Of a DNA stretch of 64,000 bases, positions 1 to 8,436 are shown in pieces. Position numbers and translations under genes: made by a program. The notes beneath the pieces were generated by a model that did not search any database, was not told the DNA's origin, and saw nothing but the letters and a program-made list of their open reading frames with translations. The stretch's first letter is position 1. Each line of letters starts with the position of its first letter. The DNA comes from Agromyces sp. 3263 (GTDB lineage: Bacteria; Actinomycetota; Actinomycetes; Actinomycetales; Microbacteriaceae), in the NCBI RefSeq assembly GCF_031456545.1, contig NZ_JAVDUV010000002.1, positions 744,001 through 808,000 of the forward strand, in the 5' to 3' direction.

Positions 1-491
1 TCAGGTGCCGCGGCGGCAGCAGGGCTGACCGGGAAGGCCGCGGCGGCGACCGGCCCGGCCGTGTCGGTCGCGACGGCGAGCGCGTACACGACGCCCTCGA
101 CGAGCGGGAGGTGAGGACGCTCGTCGGACGGCGCCGCATCGACGGACTCGAGACGCACCTCGCCCTCGACCCCGTCGATGAGCCGCTCGGCCCAGGTCGA
201 GACGCCCTCGCCCGACACCGTGGTGTCGCCGATCACCACGCGGACGGGCCCGCGCGCCACGACCCTGGCCGAGCTGCGGCCGTCGCCGCGCACGACGAGG
301 GCGAACGGCGGCGTGGCCGCGAGGCCCGACGCGGTGAGCCGGTCGAGCACCTGCGGCGTCGGATCGGGGGCGCCGAGCTCGGCCCACACCGCCGCCACCG
401 CGTCGGCTGCAGTGATCGGAGCCAGGAGGGCGACGCGCCCGCGCACGGCAGCGAGCCACGCGCCCGAGGGGTCAGGCCGATACGTCGCCAT
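1..491 (-). CDS. FHA-type protein, N-terminal part (cut by window edge)
   Basis: The frame opens with an ATG at 491 and stays open to the window edge, so only about 163 N-terminal residues are seen. It begins MATYRPDPSGAW. A purine-rich GGGGGAGGG lies just upstream, and the start overlaps the 3' end of the phosphatase gene by 20 bp, so the two are probably translationally coupled. The visible part (a region like LLAPITAADAVAAVWAELG followed by a beta-rich stretch) resembles, from memory, the N-terminal half of FHA-domain proteins that follow PP2C genes in Microbacteriaceae. The phosphothreonine-binding FHA domain itself would lie beyond the edge, so the family call is inference. Other frames over this region are less convincing because they ignore the coupled start. 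Confidence 0.55.
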   Translation of the reverse strand, partial: MATYRPDPSGAWLAAVRGRVALLAPITAADAVAAVWAELGAPDPTPQVLDRLTASGLAATPPFALVVRGDGRSSARVVARGPVRVVIGDTTVSGEGVSTWAERLIDGVEGEVRLESVDAAPSDERPHLPLVEGVVYALAVATDTAGPVAAAAFPVSPAAAAAP

Positions 492-1365
492 GGTGCCCTC
501 CCCCGCTGCGGGGCGTCGTGTCCTCGGCGGCACGTGACAACGAGCCGGTTCGGTCGCGGGTGGTCTCATCGTCATCGTCGTCATCGCCGAGCTGCGACTC
601 GACCACGATGACCGTGACGTTGTCACGACCGCCGTGCTCGAGCGCGGCATCGACCAACTCGCCCGCGAGGCCCGCCGCATGCCCGGTATCGCCGGCGAGG
701 ACCTGGGCGAGCTGCTCGTCGTCGACCTCCTTCGAAAGGCCGTCCGAGCAGATCAGGAACACCTGGCGGCCGGCGGCGGGGATGAGCCAGACGTCGGGAT
801 CGACCACCTCGTCGGCGCCCATCGCTCGAGTGATCACATTGCGGTCGGGATGGCGCTCGGCATCGTCGGCGCTGATCAGGCCGGCGTCGACGAGTTCCTG
901 CACTGCCGAATGATCGACGCTCAACTGCTGCAGCGTGCGTCCGTCCCACGAGTAGACCCGCGAGTCGCCGACGTTGAACACCATCCAGTGGAAGCCCGCA
1001 CCGTCGCCCGCGTCGACGAGCGCGATGCCCGTGAGCGTGGTGCCGGCGACGGCGGTGCCCTCCTCGCCCTCGGCGCTCAGGGCCCGTACGGCGTCGTTCG
1101 AACTGTGGATGGCGTCGAGCACCTGCTCGGGCGATGACGGCCTGCCTGCCTCGAGGTGACGGCGGAAGGTCTCGACCACCGTTCGGCTCGCTGCATCGCC
1201 TCGCGCGTGGCCGCCCATGCCGTCGGCCACGAGATAGACCGGTGCCGCCGCGAGGAACGCGTCTTCGTTCACGCTACGGACACGACCGACGTCGCTCTGC
1301 GCGCTGTGGGCGATCACCGCGGAACCGCGCGGGAGTCGGACGATGTCCTCGCCATCAGCGGACAC
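472..1365 (-). CDS. PP2C-family serine/threonine phosphatase
   Basis: This 297-residue protein should remove phosphate from Ser/Thr of protein substrates, using two metal ions bound by conserved aspartates; it probably opposes Ser/Thr kinases encoded elsewhere. Visible PP2C motifs are NED (residues 33-35), ADGMGGH (47-53), FNVGDSR (130-136), CSDGL (206-210) and GGRDN (245-249). An acidic run of six Asp (261-266) opens a disordered tail. The GTG start at 1365 is chosen because it follows GAGGAG at good spacing and places the NED motif where the family has it; the frame is open much further upstream, but only as a GC-rich artefact antisense to nothing useful. It is followed with overlap by an FHA-type gene, a common kinase-signalling pairing. 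Confidence 0.92.
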   Translation of the reverse strand: MSADGEDIVRLPRGSAVIAHSAQSDVGRVRSVNEDAFLAAAPVYLVADGMGGHARGDAASRTVVETFRRHLEAGRPSSPEQVLDAIHSSNDAVRALSAEGEEGTAVAGTTLTGIALVDAGDGAGFHWMVFNVGDSRVYSWDGRTLQQLSVDHSAVQELVDAGLISADDAERHPDRNVITRAMGADEVVDPDVWLIPAAGRQVFLICSDGLSKEVDDEQLAQVLAGDTGHAAGLAGELVDAALEHGGRDNVTVIVVESQLGDDDDDDETTRDRTGSLSRAAEDTTPRSGGGHHGDVSA

Positions 1366-1496
1366 GGTTCTCCTCGTCGCAACTCGCCTGCGGGCTCCCC
1401 GGCCCGGGCGCCCCACCCAGGCGCCGCCTCCCCACGCTAGCAACTCCGGGCGGGTCCTGCGGACCGCTGTGCACAGCGGCGGGACCGCCGGACCGG

Positions 1497-2540
1497 TCAG
1501 CGCTCGCGGCCGGGGGCGTCCTCCGTGAAGTGCGGCACCTCGTCCATGAGCTTCACGCCGCGGCGCTTCGAGTCGACTCGAGCCTTGACCAGGCTCGCGA
1601 TCGTCGCAACGGCCATCGCCACCACGATCACGCCGAGCGAGGCCCACGTGGAGATCTCGGGTGCCCACTCGACGGGTTCGCCGCCGTTGAGGAACGGAAG
1701 CTCGTTGACATGCAGGGCGTGGAACACGAGCTTCACGCCGATGAAGGCGAGGATGAACGCGATGCCGTACTTGAGGTACTCGAGCCGCTCGAGCAGCCCG
1801 CCGAGCAGGAAGTAGAGCTGGCGGAGGCCCATCAGCGCGAAGACGTTGGCCGTGAAGACGATGAACGCCGACTGCGTGATGCCGAAGATCGCGGGGATCG
1901 AATCCAGCGCGAAGAGCAGGTCCGTCGTGCCGATCGCGATGAACACGATGAGGATCGGCGTGAACATGCGCGTGCCGTCGACGGTGGTGCGCAGCTTGAT
2001 GCCGTCGTAGTCGTCGGAGATGCGAACGCGCTTGCGGAGCATCCGCACGAGCGCGCTCTCGGTCTCCTCCGCGCTCTCCTCGCGATGCAGGAACGCCTGC
2101 TGGATCGCCGTCCAGACGAGCCAGGCGCCGAAGATGTAGAAGATCCAGCTGAAGTTCTCGATGAGCTGGGCGCCGAGGAGGATGAAGACCCCGCGGAAGA
2201 TCAGCGCGAGGATGATGCCCACCATGAGCACCTCCTGCTGCATCTTCTTCGGCACCGAGAACCTCGCCATGATGATGACGAACACGAAGAGGTTGTCGAT
2301 CGAGAGGCTGTACTCCGTGAGCCAGCCGACCACGAACTGGCCGGCGTGCTCGGCGTCGCCGAGCAGGAGCATCAACAGCGCGAACACGAGCGCGAGCGCC
2401 ACGTAGAAGACCACCCACAGGGTGGACTCCCGGAACGAGGGCACGTGGGGGCGCTTGATGACGAGGAGCAGGTCGCCGATGAGGACGAGGGTCAGGACCA
2501 CGAGGGAGCCGACTTCGAACCAGACGGGGAGTTCGAGCAC
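1497..2540 (-). CDS. TerC-family integral membrane protein, probable Mn2+ exporter
   Basis: This is a 347-residue polytopic membrane protein of the TerC/Alx family, members of which export manganese or metallate secreted enzymes. Two family signatures in hydrophobic segments are visible: LSIDNLFVF (around residues 79-87) and ALDSIPAIFG (211-220), whose acidic residues are likely metal ligands. The GTG start at 2540 (VLELPVWFEVG) follows GGAAGG at suitable spacing; an upstream ATG would run through the riboswitch and is rejected. The leader contains a yybP-ykoY manganese riboswitch, which fits a metal-export role better than tellurite resistance. The C-terminus is a charged cytoplasmic tail. 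Confidence 0.9.
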   Translation of the reverse strand: MLELPVWFEVGSLVVLTLVLIGDLLLVIKRPHVPSFRESTLWVVFYVALALVFALLMLLLGDAEHAGQFVVGWLTEYSLSIDNLFVFVIIMARFSVPKKMQQEVLMVGIILALIFRGVFILLGAQLIENFSWIFYIFGAWLVWTAIQQAFLHREESAEETESALVRMLRKRVRISDDYDGIKLRTTVDGTRMFTPILIVFIAIGTTDLLFALDSIPAIFGITQSAFIVFTANVFALMGLRQLYFLLGGLLERLEYLKYGIAFILAFIGVKLVFHALHVNELPFLNGGEPVEWAPEISTWASLGVIVVAMAVATIASLVKARVDSKRRGVKLMDEVPHFTEDAPGRER

Positions 2541-2574
2541 AGGAGGCCTTCCGGGGTGAGTGGGTACAGGTGAA

Positions 2575-2694
2575 CCCGAAAGTCTCTCCCGACCGCGCCC
2601 TCGGCGCGCCGCCACGCCCGGAGCGGCGTCTCTGGCGCTCGTACTGACGATCGTGGCCCGAGGCGTGCGCCTCGCGGGATACTCCCCTTCGCTC
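2575..2694 (-). promoter_or_regulatory. yybP-ykoY (Mn2+) riboswitch in the terC leader
   Basis: On the minus strand the hallmark GGGGAGTA box lies at 2680-2687 in the context CGAAGGGGAGTA. The second conserved segment, CGTCAGTACG, follows, and a closing strand GAGACTTTCG lies near 2577-2586. CGAAGG pairs with CTTTCG to form the P1 stem. Between them are a GC-rich variable arm and short helices as expected for Rfam yybP-ykoY. The element ends about 35 nt before the terC start. These RNAs bind Mn2+ and switch on manganese exporters, so terC is probably induced by manganese. Element boundaries are approximate. Confidence 0.85.
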
Positions 2695-2821
2695 AGCCGA
2701 GTCTAGCGGAGGGCGAGCGGATGCCGCAGCGCACCGCGTGCTCGCCATGCGACCTGGCGGCGGGAGGTGGCGGTCGGCGGGTGACCCCGCGCGGGCGGGA
2801 GAATACCGCCCGGAAATGCAG

Positions 2822-2847
2822 AAAACCCCCGGGTGACCGGGGGTTTT
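2822..2847 (-). terminator. Terminator after tRNA-Glu
   Basis: A perfect stem of 11 bp (AAAACCCCCGG / CCGGGGGTTTT) with a GTGA loop lies directly 3' of the tRNA on the minus strand. The A/T flanks make it work as an intrinsic terminator in either direction. The 120 bp between it and the terC leader hold no gene that I can see. Confidence 0.85.
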
Positions 2848-2855
2848 CGCTGTTG

Positions 2856-2928
2856 TGACCCCAGCGGGATTTGAACCCGCGCTGCCGCCGTGAGAGGGCG
2901 GTGTCCTAGGCCGCTAAACGATGGGGCC
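2856..2928 (-). tRNA. tRNA-Glu (anticodon CTC)
   Basis: A 73-nt cloverleaf on the minus strand: acceptor GGCCCCA paired with TGGGGTC, discriminator A, D-arm TAGCGGCCTA, anticodon arm with CTC in the loop, and T-arm containing GGTTCAAATCC. No CCA is encoded. A strong terminator follows. Confidence 0.95.
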
Positions 2929-3006
2929 GAATCGACAACTTGAAGAGTATGACACAGGCTCGCGGCTCCCGCAAAATCGACGCCGCCGCGGCATCCGTCG
3001 CCGTGA

Positions 3007-3909
3007 TCATGCGAAGACCGACAGCGCCCCGGGCACCACGTCGACCTCGATCGGGAGCCGGCCGATGCGCTCGCCGTCGGCGTACGCGACGATGTCATCG
3101 GCCTCGATGCGCACCCGGCTCGCCCGCACGAACTCGACCGCGGGGTGGTCGACGTGGGTGCCCGCGAAGACCTTCGGGAACACGCGGACGAGCGCTGAAC
3201 GGGACAGCGGATGGACGATGAAGACGTCGAGCAGGCCGTCGGCGAGGTCGGCGTGCGGCACGATGCGCATGCCGCCGCCCAGCGACGGATTGTTCGCGAC
3301 CGACACGAGCATCGCGCGCTGCTCCCGGCGCACCCCGTCGATCGTGATGGCGTACGTGCGGGGACGGAACGTGGCGAGCTCGCGGGCGAGGGCGAGCGTG
3401 TACCGACTGGGGCCGCGTGGACGCGTCATCCGGTTCGCGCGCTCGTTGACGACGGCGTCGAAGCCCGTCGAGACCACGCACGCGAACCACGTGCGCAGGT
3501 CGCCGTGCCGGATGATGCCGGCGTCGATCCGCCGGGGCTCGCGGTCGAGCGCCGCGAGCAGCGCATCGGTGGCCGCGACCGGATCGTCGTACGGCAGCCC
3601 CAGCCCGCGGGCGAGGTCGTTGCCCGTGCCGGCCGCCACGATGCCGAGCGGCACGCCCGTCTGCGCCACGAGGTTCACGCCGAGCGAGACCATGCCGTCG
3701 CCGCCCACCACGACGAGGGCGTCGGGGCGCTGCTCGAACGCCGACTCGGCCTCGCGCCGGAGCAACTCGAAGTTCGCCTCGCGGAGCATCGACACGTCGT
3801 ACCCGGCATCCACCAGCCGCTCGACCACCGCCGGCCCCACCGCGCGATTGCGCCCGAAGGAGGCGGCAGGGTTGACGGCGACGAGGAGGCGCCGCGGGGC
3901 TCGGATCAT
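3007..3909 (-). CDS. Diacylglycerol kinase-family lipid kinase (DagK/YegS type)
   Basis: This 300-residue cytoplasmic or membrane-associated enzyme should phosphorylate diacylglycerol or a related lipid, feeding phosphatidic acid synthesis or lipid recycling. The DAGK catalytic signature is present: GGDGM at residues 69-73 (nucleotide binding) and GTGNDLAR at 94-101. An N-terminal VAVNPAAS loop (about 10-17) matches the family NP-x-S-G region, with Ala in place of Gly. The ATG at 3909 (MIRAPRRLLV) is used because the family fold begins there; a further 39 upstream residues are possible but Arg-rich and unlike the family. It is divergent from the metallo-hydrolase gene, with 61 bp between the starts. 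Substrate is not shown by the sequence. Confidence 0.88.
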   Translation of the reverse strand: MIRAPRRLLVAVNPAASFGRNRAVGPAVVERLVDAGYDVSMLREANFELLRREAESAFEQRPDALVVVGGDGMVSLGVNLVAQTGVPLGIVAAGTGNDLARGLGLPYDDPVAATDALLAALDREPRRIDAGIIRHGDLRTWFACVVSTGFDAVVNERANRMTRPRGPSRYTLALARELATFRPRTYAITIDGVRREQRAMLVSVANNPSLGGGMRIVPHADLADGLLDVFIVHPLSRSALVRVFPKVFAGTHVDHPAVEFVRASRVRIEADDIVAYADGERIGRLPIEVDVVPGALSVFA

Positions 3910-3970
3910 GCTGCGATTCTGGCAGGCGACGGGCTTGCGCGCCGTGCGGCGGGCGGTGTTGGCTCGACGC

Positions 3971-4609
3971 ATGCGACTCACGAAGCTCGAACATGCCGCG
4001 CTCGTCATCGAGGACTCGGGCGACAAGCTCTACATCGACCCGGGCAGCTTCACCACTCCCATCACGGAGTCGGCCGGCACCGCCGCCGTGGTGATCACCC
4101 ATGAGCACGCCGACCACTGGACGCCCGAGCAGCTCGGCCGCATCGTCGGCGCCAACCCCGGCGTGCGCATCTTCGGCCCGGCCGGCGTCGCCGCGGCGGC
4201 ATCCGGATTCCCGGTGGAGACGGTCGCGGCGGGCGACGAGGTTGCGGTCGGGCCCTTCCGGCTGCGGTTCTTCGGCGGGCAGCACGCGCAGATCCACCGG
4301 TCGATCCCGATCATCGACAACCTCGGGGTGCTCGTGAACGAGGCGCTGTACTACGCGGGCGACTCGTTCGTCGCGCCCGACGGGATCGCCGTCGACGTGC
4401 TCGCCGCGCCGGCCGCCGCGCCCTGGATGAAGATCAGCGAGGCCATGGACTACGTCGTCGAGGTGGCGCCGAAGCGGGCGTTCCCGACGCATGAGATGCT
4501 GCTGTCGCGCGCCGGCAAGGACCTCTCGAACGCCCGCCTCCGCTGGGCCGTCGAGCAGGGCGGCGGCGAGTACCTGCCCCTCGAACCCGGGGATTCGATC
4601 GACTTCTGA
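3971..4609 (+). CDS. MBL-fold metallo-hydrolase (UlaG-like)
   Basis: This is a 212-residue metallo-beta-lactamase fold protein. The metal-binding signature THEHADHW lies at residues 43-50; later ligands are likely in GGQHAQIH, YYAGDSF and PTHEML. It starts with MRLTKLEHAALVIE, the pattern of the small UlaG/YtnP-like hydrolases that act on phosphodiester or lactone substrates, but the substrate cannot be told. The ATG at 3971 is the first codon that gives the fold's N-terminal strand; longer frames extend antisense into the lipid kinase gene and are rejected. It ends 70 bp before the convergent penicillin-binding protein gene. Confidence 0.85.
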   Translation: MRLTKLEHAALVIEDSGDKLYIDPGSFTTPITESAGTAAVVITHEHADHWTPEQLGRIVGANPGVRIFGPAGVAAAASGFPVETVAAGDEVAVGPFRLRFFGGQHAQIHRSIPIIDNLGVLVNEALYYAGDSFVAPDGIAVDVLAAPAAAPWMKISEAMDYVVEVAPKRAFPTHEMLLSRAGKDLSNARLRWAVEQGGGEYLPLEPGDSIDF

Positions 4610-4679
4610 GCCACGCGGGAGGGGGCGGCCGTCGCTCGCCGCATGCGCGGTCGTCCACGCGAGATGACGGCGAGCACGG

Positions 4680-7052
4680 TCACTGCCCGGGGGGCCCGCC
4701 GTTGCCGTTGCCCCCGTTGCCGTTGCCGTTGCCGTTCCCGCCGTTGCCGCCGCCCTCCGTCTGATCGGCCGGTGCAGGCGTCTCGGTGGTTCCGCCGTCG
4801 ACGCCGCCCGACTTCGGAGCGACCGGGCCCGGTCCGGCCTCGGTGAAGGGGTCGCCGCCGTACTTCGCCGCGGCCACCGACATGACGGCCGGCCACATCC
4901 GGTGGCGTGCGGTCGCGGCCTGCCCGCTCGCGAACGAGATGGCCCGCTGGTTCGCATCGCCGTTGACGCTCACCACGGCCGCCGCCGTGGCCACCTTGGA
5001 GCTGGCGCCGACCATCCAGGTGTCCTTCGCCCCGTCGGTGGTCCCCGTCTTGCCGATGAGCGGCACGTGCGGCGAGGTCGCCCCGTTCGAGACGGTGGCG
5101 GTGCCGCTCGTCATCACCCGGATCATGGCGTAGTGCATCGCCGCGGCGACCGCAGGCGGCACCGACTCCGTGCACGTCGTCTGCGGGGCGGGCAGCTCCT
5201 GCCCGTCGCGCCCCACGATGCGATCGATGGCGACGGGGGTGCAGGTGACGCCGTTGTTCGCGATGCCGGCGAACGCGACGGCCATGGTGAGCGGCGCCAC
5301 CTCGTTGATGCCGATCACCGCGGAGGCGCTCTGCACGAGCGGTTCGCCATCGGCGCGGTGCACGCCGAACGCCTCGGCGGTCTTGCGGATGCCGCAGAGG
5401 TCGAGCCGCTTGGCCATGCCGATGTAGCCCGTGTTGATCGAGCCGATCGTCGACTCGAGGGCGCTGTAGTTGGCACCCGCCTCGTTGGCGTCGTTGCGCG
5501 GCGCCCAGTGCTCGGCGTCGTAGTTCTGCGGGCCGAGGCAGCTGTCCTGGAACGTGCCCCAGTTGGCCTTCGGCCGGGAGTCGACCCGCTCCGAGAGCGC
5601 GTGCCCCGTCTTCAGCCACTCCGCCAGCGTGAACACCTTGTACGAGGAACCGGGCTGGAATCCGCGCGAACCGCCGTACTCGAAGTCGGTGTTGTAGTTG
5701 ATGCTCGTGAACTGTGGGCCCGAGTTGAGCACCTCGGGATCCTGGCTGTAGATGCGGTTCTGCGCCATCGCCAGCACCCGGCCCGTGCCGACCTGCACCG
5801 AGGAGATCACCGCGCCGACGTCCCACCCGGGATAGGTCTGCGGCACGTTCTGCGCGATCGTCGTCTCTGCCGCGTTCTGCAGGTCGAGGTCGAGCGTCGT
5901 GTACACCTGGAATCCGCCGCGCCGGAAGTTGCGCATCCTCGTGTCGGCGTCCTCGCCGAAGTTCGGGTCGTTCTGCAGGATGTTCTTCACGTAGTCGCAG
6001 AAGTAGGCGCTGCCCCCCGCGGTCTGGCATCCGGTGCTCGGCTCGGTGATGGCGGGCTGCACGGGCGTTGCGACCGCCGTGTCGTACTCCGCCTGCGTGA
6101 TCTTCCGGTACTCCAGCATGCGGTCGAGGATGTAGTTGCGCCGTGAGGTGTTCTCGGCGTAGCCGTTCGCCGCACCGTTCGTCTCGCTCTCGGGCTTGTC
6201 GATCTGGAACTTCGCGGGGTTGTTCACGATCGCCATCAGGGAGGCGGCCTGCGCCAGCGAGAGGTTCGCAGCGCTGGTGTTGTAGTAGTAGTTCGCCGCG
6301 GCCTCGATGCCGTACACGGTGCCGCCGAAGCCGGCGATGTTCAGGTAGCCGAGCAGGATCTCGTTCTTCGTGTACCGCTTCTCGACGCCGATCGCGAGGC
6401 GCATCTCCTTGAGCTTGCGGTCGATCGACGTCTCGGTCACGGTGTCGTAGCAGCCGAGGCGCTCCTGCTCGATGAGGGCGTGCCGCTCGTCACCGGTGAG
6501 CGCCTCCCGCTCCTCCTCGGTGAGGTCCTCGAGGGCCGTGACGTCGGCCATGCCCTCGCACTCCTGCACGCGCACGTTCTTGACGTACTGCTGGGCGATC
6601 GACGACCCGCCCTGCGTCTCACGGCCGGTCGCCGTGGTCACCGCCGCGCGCACGGTGCCCTGCAGGTCGATGCCGCCGTGCTCGTAGAACCTCGGGTCCT
6701 CGCCGGCGACCGTCGCGTCCTTGACGTACTGGCTGATGCCGTCCCAGCCGACCTCGATGCGGTTCTGGTCGTAGAACGAGGCCAGGAGCACGGTGGATCC
6801 GTCGGACCTGGTCGCGTAGATGTTGCTCTTCTCCGACAGCTCCCCGATCTCGAGGTAGCTCGGCAGGTTCTCGAACATGCCGATGGTGCCGGATGCCGCG
6901 ATGCCGACGGTCGCGATCGCCGGCGTCACCCCGACGACGACGAGCGTGGCCGCGGCCGCACTGGCCGCCACGAGCCCGATGAGCCCACCCAGAACACCCA
7001 CGGGAGTCCGCGTCTCGGCGAAATCCCGATTCCGCTTGTTCCGGACGGCCAT
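4680..7052 (-). CDS. Class A penicillin-binding protein (transglycosylase/transpeptidase)
   Basis: This 790-residue membrane-anchored enzyme polymerises and cross-links peptidoglycan. After a short cytoplasmic basic tail and one or two hydrophobic segments (about residues 18-55) comes the GT51 glycosyltransferase domain, with AGEDPRFYEHGG (116-127, catalytic Glu118) and GGSSIAQQYVKN (148-159). The transpeptidase domain has the motifs SSYK (469-472), SIN (538-540) and KTGT (668-671). The tail (last 20 or so residues) is a low-complexity Gly-Asn run coded by a hexamer repeat. ATG 7052 (MAVRNKRNRD) has GGGAG upstream at good spacing. Several Cys pairs occur in the extracellular part. It is monocistronic, as the upstream neighbour ends 150 bp away. 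Confidence 0.95.
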   Translation of the reverse strand: MAVRNKRNRDFAETRTPVGVLGGLIGLVAASAAAATLVVVGVTPAIATVGIAASGTIGMFENLPSYLEIGELSEKSNIYATRSDGSTVLLASFYDQNRIEVGWDGISQYVKDATVAGEDPRFYEHGGIDLQGTVRAAVTTATGRETQGGSSIAQQYVKNVRVQECEGMADVTALEDLTEEEREALTGDERHALIEQERLGCYDTVTETSIDRKLKEMRLAIGVEKRYTKNEILLGYLNIAGFGGTVYGIEAAANYYYNTSAANLSLAQAASLMAIVNNPAKFQIDKPESETNGAANGYAENTSRRNYILDRMLEYRKITQAEYDTAVATPVQPAITEPSTGCQTAGGSAYFCDYVKNILQNDPNFGEDADTRMRNFRRGGFQVYTTLDLDLQNAAETTIAQNVPQTYPGWDVGAVISSVQVGTGRVLAMAQNRIYSQDPEVLNSGPQFTSINYNTDFEYGGSRGFQPGSSYKVFTLAEWLKTGHALSERVDSRPKANWGTFQDSCLGPQNYDAEHWAPRNDANEAGANYSALESTIGSINTGYIGMAKRLDLCGIRKTAEAFGVHRADGEPLVQSASAVIGINEVAPLTMAVAFAGIANNGVTCTPVAIDRIVGRDGQELPAPQTTCTESVPPAVAAAMHYAMIRVMTSGTATVSNGATSPHVPLIGKTGTTDGAKDTWMVGASSKVATAAAVVSVNGDANQRAISFASGQAATARHRMWPAVMSVAAAKYGGDPFTEAGPGPVAPKSGGVDGGTTETPAPADQTEGGGNGGNGNGNGNGGNGNGGPPGQ
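4689..4748. repeat. Short tandem repeat coding the Gly-Asn tail of the PBP
   Basis: On the plus strand the unit CCGTTG is repeated with small variations (CCCGTTG, CCGTTC) about nine times. On the coding strand it gives alternating Gly and Asn codons. Such repeats can change length by slippage, which here would only alter the tail. Confidence 0.8.
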
Positions 7053-7201
7053 GCGATCACTCCCGGAGCCCGCGATCGTGCGGGTGACGCGTGCCCGGTA
7101 GGGCGGGCACCATGGTGGTTCGATCACCATCGAACCTCAGCATGCCGTGCCTGTCCAGCCTTCGGTGCGACATCCGGCCCCGTGTCCGCTCGCCCCGTCG
7201 A

Positions 7202-8044
7202 TCACTCGGCCTCGGCGAGGAACGGCCGGTGGTCGAACTCGCCCTCGCCGATGATGGCGACGGTCGATTCGGGCACCTCGATGAACGCGCCCGGCATGTC
7301 GTTCAGGGGCTCCGAGACCACCACCCGCGCGTTGCGGCCGAACAGGTTCAGCCGCTCGACATCGGGGTACAGCTCACGCAGCGTGTCGATGTCCTCGGAG
7401 TGGAAGAGCGTGCGCGACCGGCGCTGGGTCGAGTAGCGGAACGCCCAGATCGTCGTCCCGTCGGAGACGGCCATGGTGCCCTGCATGGGGAAGGCGATGC
7501 CGTGGTCGCGGCCCACCTTCTCGATCAGCTGCACGGCGGCGGTGATGCCGGCGATGGGGTCGTCACGGAGCCCGAGCGACAGCGCGAGGTGGAAGATCAC
7601 CTCGGAGTCGGTCGTGCCGTGGATGTGCGGGTACAGCGACGGGTCCACGGCGAAGACGAGGTCGCGCTTCATCTTCACGAAGTCACCGAGGAAGCCGTTG
7701 TGCATGAACAGCCAGTTCTCGTACCGGAACGGGTGGCAGTTCGTCTGCTGGATGGGCGGTCCGCCCGCCGCTCGCACGTGCGCGAAGAAGAGCGGGCTCT
7801 CGATCGCCTGGGTGAGCTCGCGCAGGTTCTCGTCATGCCAGGCCGGTTCGATGCTGTGGAACAGCGCCGGCTTCGAGTCGTCGGCGGTGCCGGTCGGGTA
7901 CCAGCCGATGCCGAACCCGTCGCCGTTCACCGTCTCCGCCCCGAGCGGCGAGTTCAGCGACTGCTTCACGAGCGAGTGCTGCGTGTCGAGGATCAGCGTG
8001 GACGGTCGGAGCGGTTCCCCCGAGTATGCGAGCCAGCGGCACAT
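7202..8044 (-). CDS. Class II glutamine amidotransferase (YafJ/EgtC-like)
   Basis: This 280-residue protein starts MCRWLAYSGEP, so removal of Met exposes Cys as the N-terminal nucleophile of the class II (Ntn) amidotransferase fold. NGDGFGIGWY (around residues 40-49) and FFAHVRAA are the oxyanion and glutamine-binding regions of the YafJ/EgtC branch. EgtC hydrolyses a gamma-glutamyl intermediate in ergothioneine synthesis, but no egtB or egtD is nearby, so the reaction here is open. The ATG at 8044 is fixed by the need for Cys2; the frame runs 37 residues further upstream but that part has no family similarity. Confidence 0.9.
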   Translation of the reverse strand: MCRWLAYSGEPLRPSTLILDTQHSLVKQSLNSPLGAETVNGDGFGIGWYPTGTADDSKPALFHSIEPAWHDENLRELTQAIESPLFFAHVRAAGGPPIQQTNCHPFRYENWLFMHNGFLGDFVKMKRDLVFAVDPSLYPHIHGTTDSEVIFHLALSLGLRDDPIAGITAAVQLIEKVGRDHGIAFPMQGTMAVSDGTTIWAFRYSTQRRSRTLFHSEDIDTLRELYPDVERLNLFGRNARVVVSEPLNDMPGAFIEVPESTVAIIGEGEFDHRPFLAEAE

Positions 8045-8436
8045 GCGGTCATCCCCCTGCACATCGTCGGCGATGCCTCGTGCGACGCGACGCCGTTGGC
8101 CACATGCTAGTCCGGCGTGAGCCGTGACGGACCACCACGGTCCCCGGCGCCCCATTCTGGGGGCATCGGATGCCTCGCCGACGCGCCTACGATGTGGGGA
8201 CCGTCAGCCGTGGGACCTCCCGCAAGCGTCATCCGGCCGCCGGTGCGATTCCCGACACCCACGGGAACGACGGGCCCCGACCACATTCTCCTGGCCGGGG
8301 TCCTTCGCCGTCATCCGAATGATGGATGCCGCCTCGGCGCGGAGCGCCGAGACTCGATGAGCCGATCACACCCGAACCGCAGGATCGGTGGCGCAGATGG
8401 CCGTCGGCGGCGGCGCGCGTCGATGAGGAGGACGTC
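8045..8436. other. Intergenic region, no gene seen
   Basis: These 392 bp separate two divergent genes and must hold both promoters. I see no convincing coding frame. There is one perfect hairpin, CTCGGCGC-GGA-GCGCCGAG at 8333-8351, without a T-run, about 85 bp before the glycosyltransferase start; its role is unknown. Two GGATGCC words occur (near 8168 and 8324). Confidence 0.6.

Noticed and set aside
4689..4748. CRISPR-like repeat
   Set aside because: The unit is only six bases, without spacers, and codes the Gly-Asn tail of the PBP.
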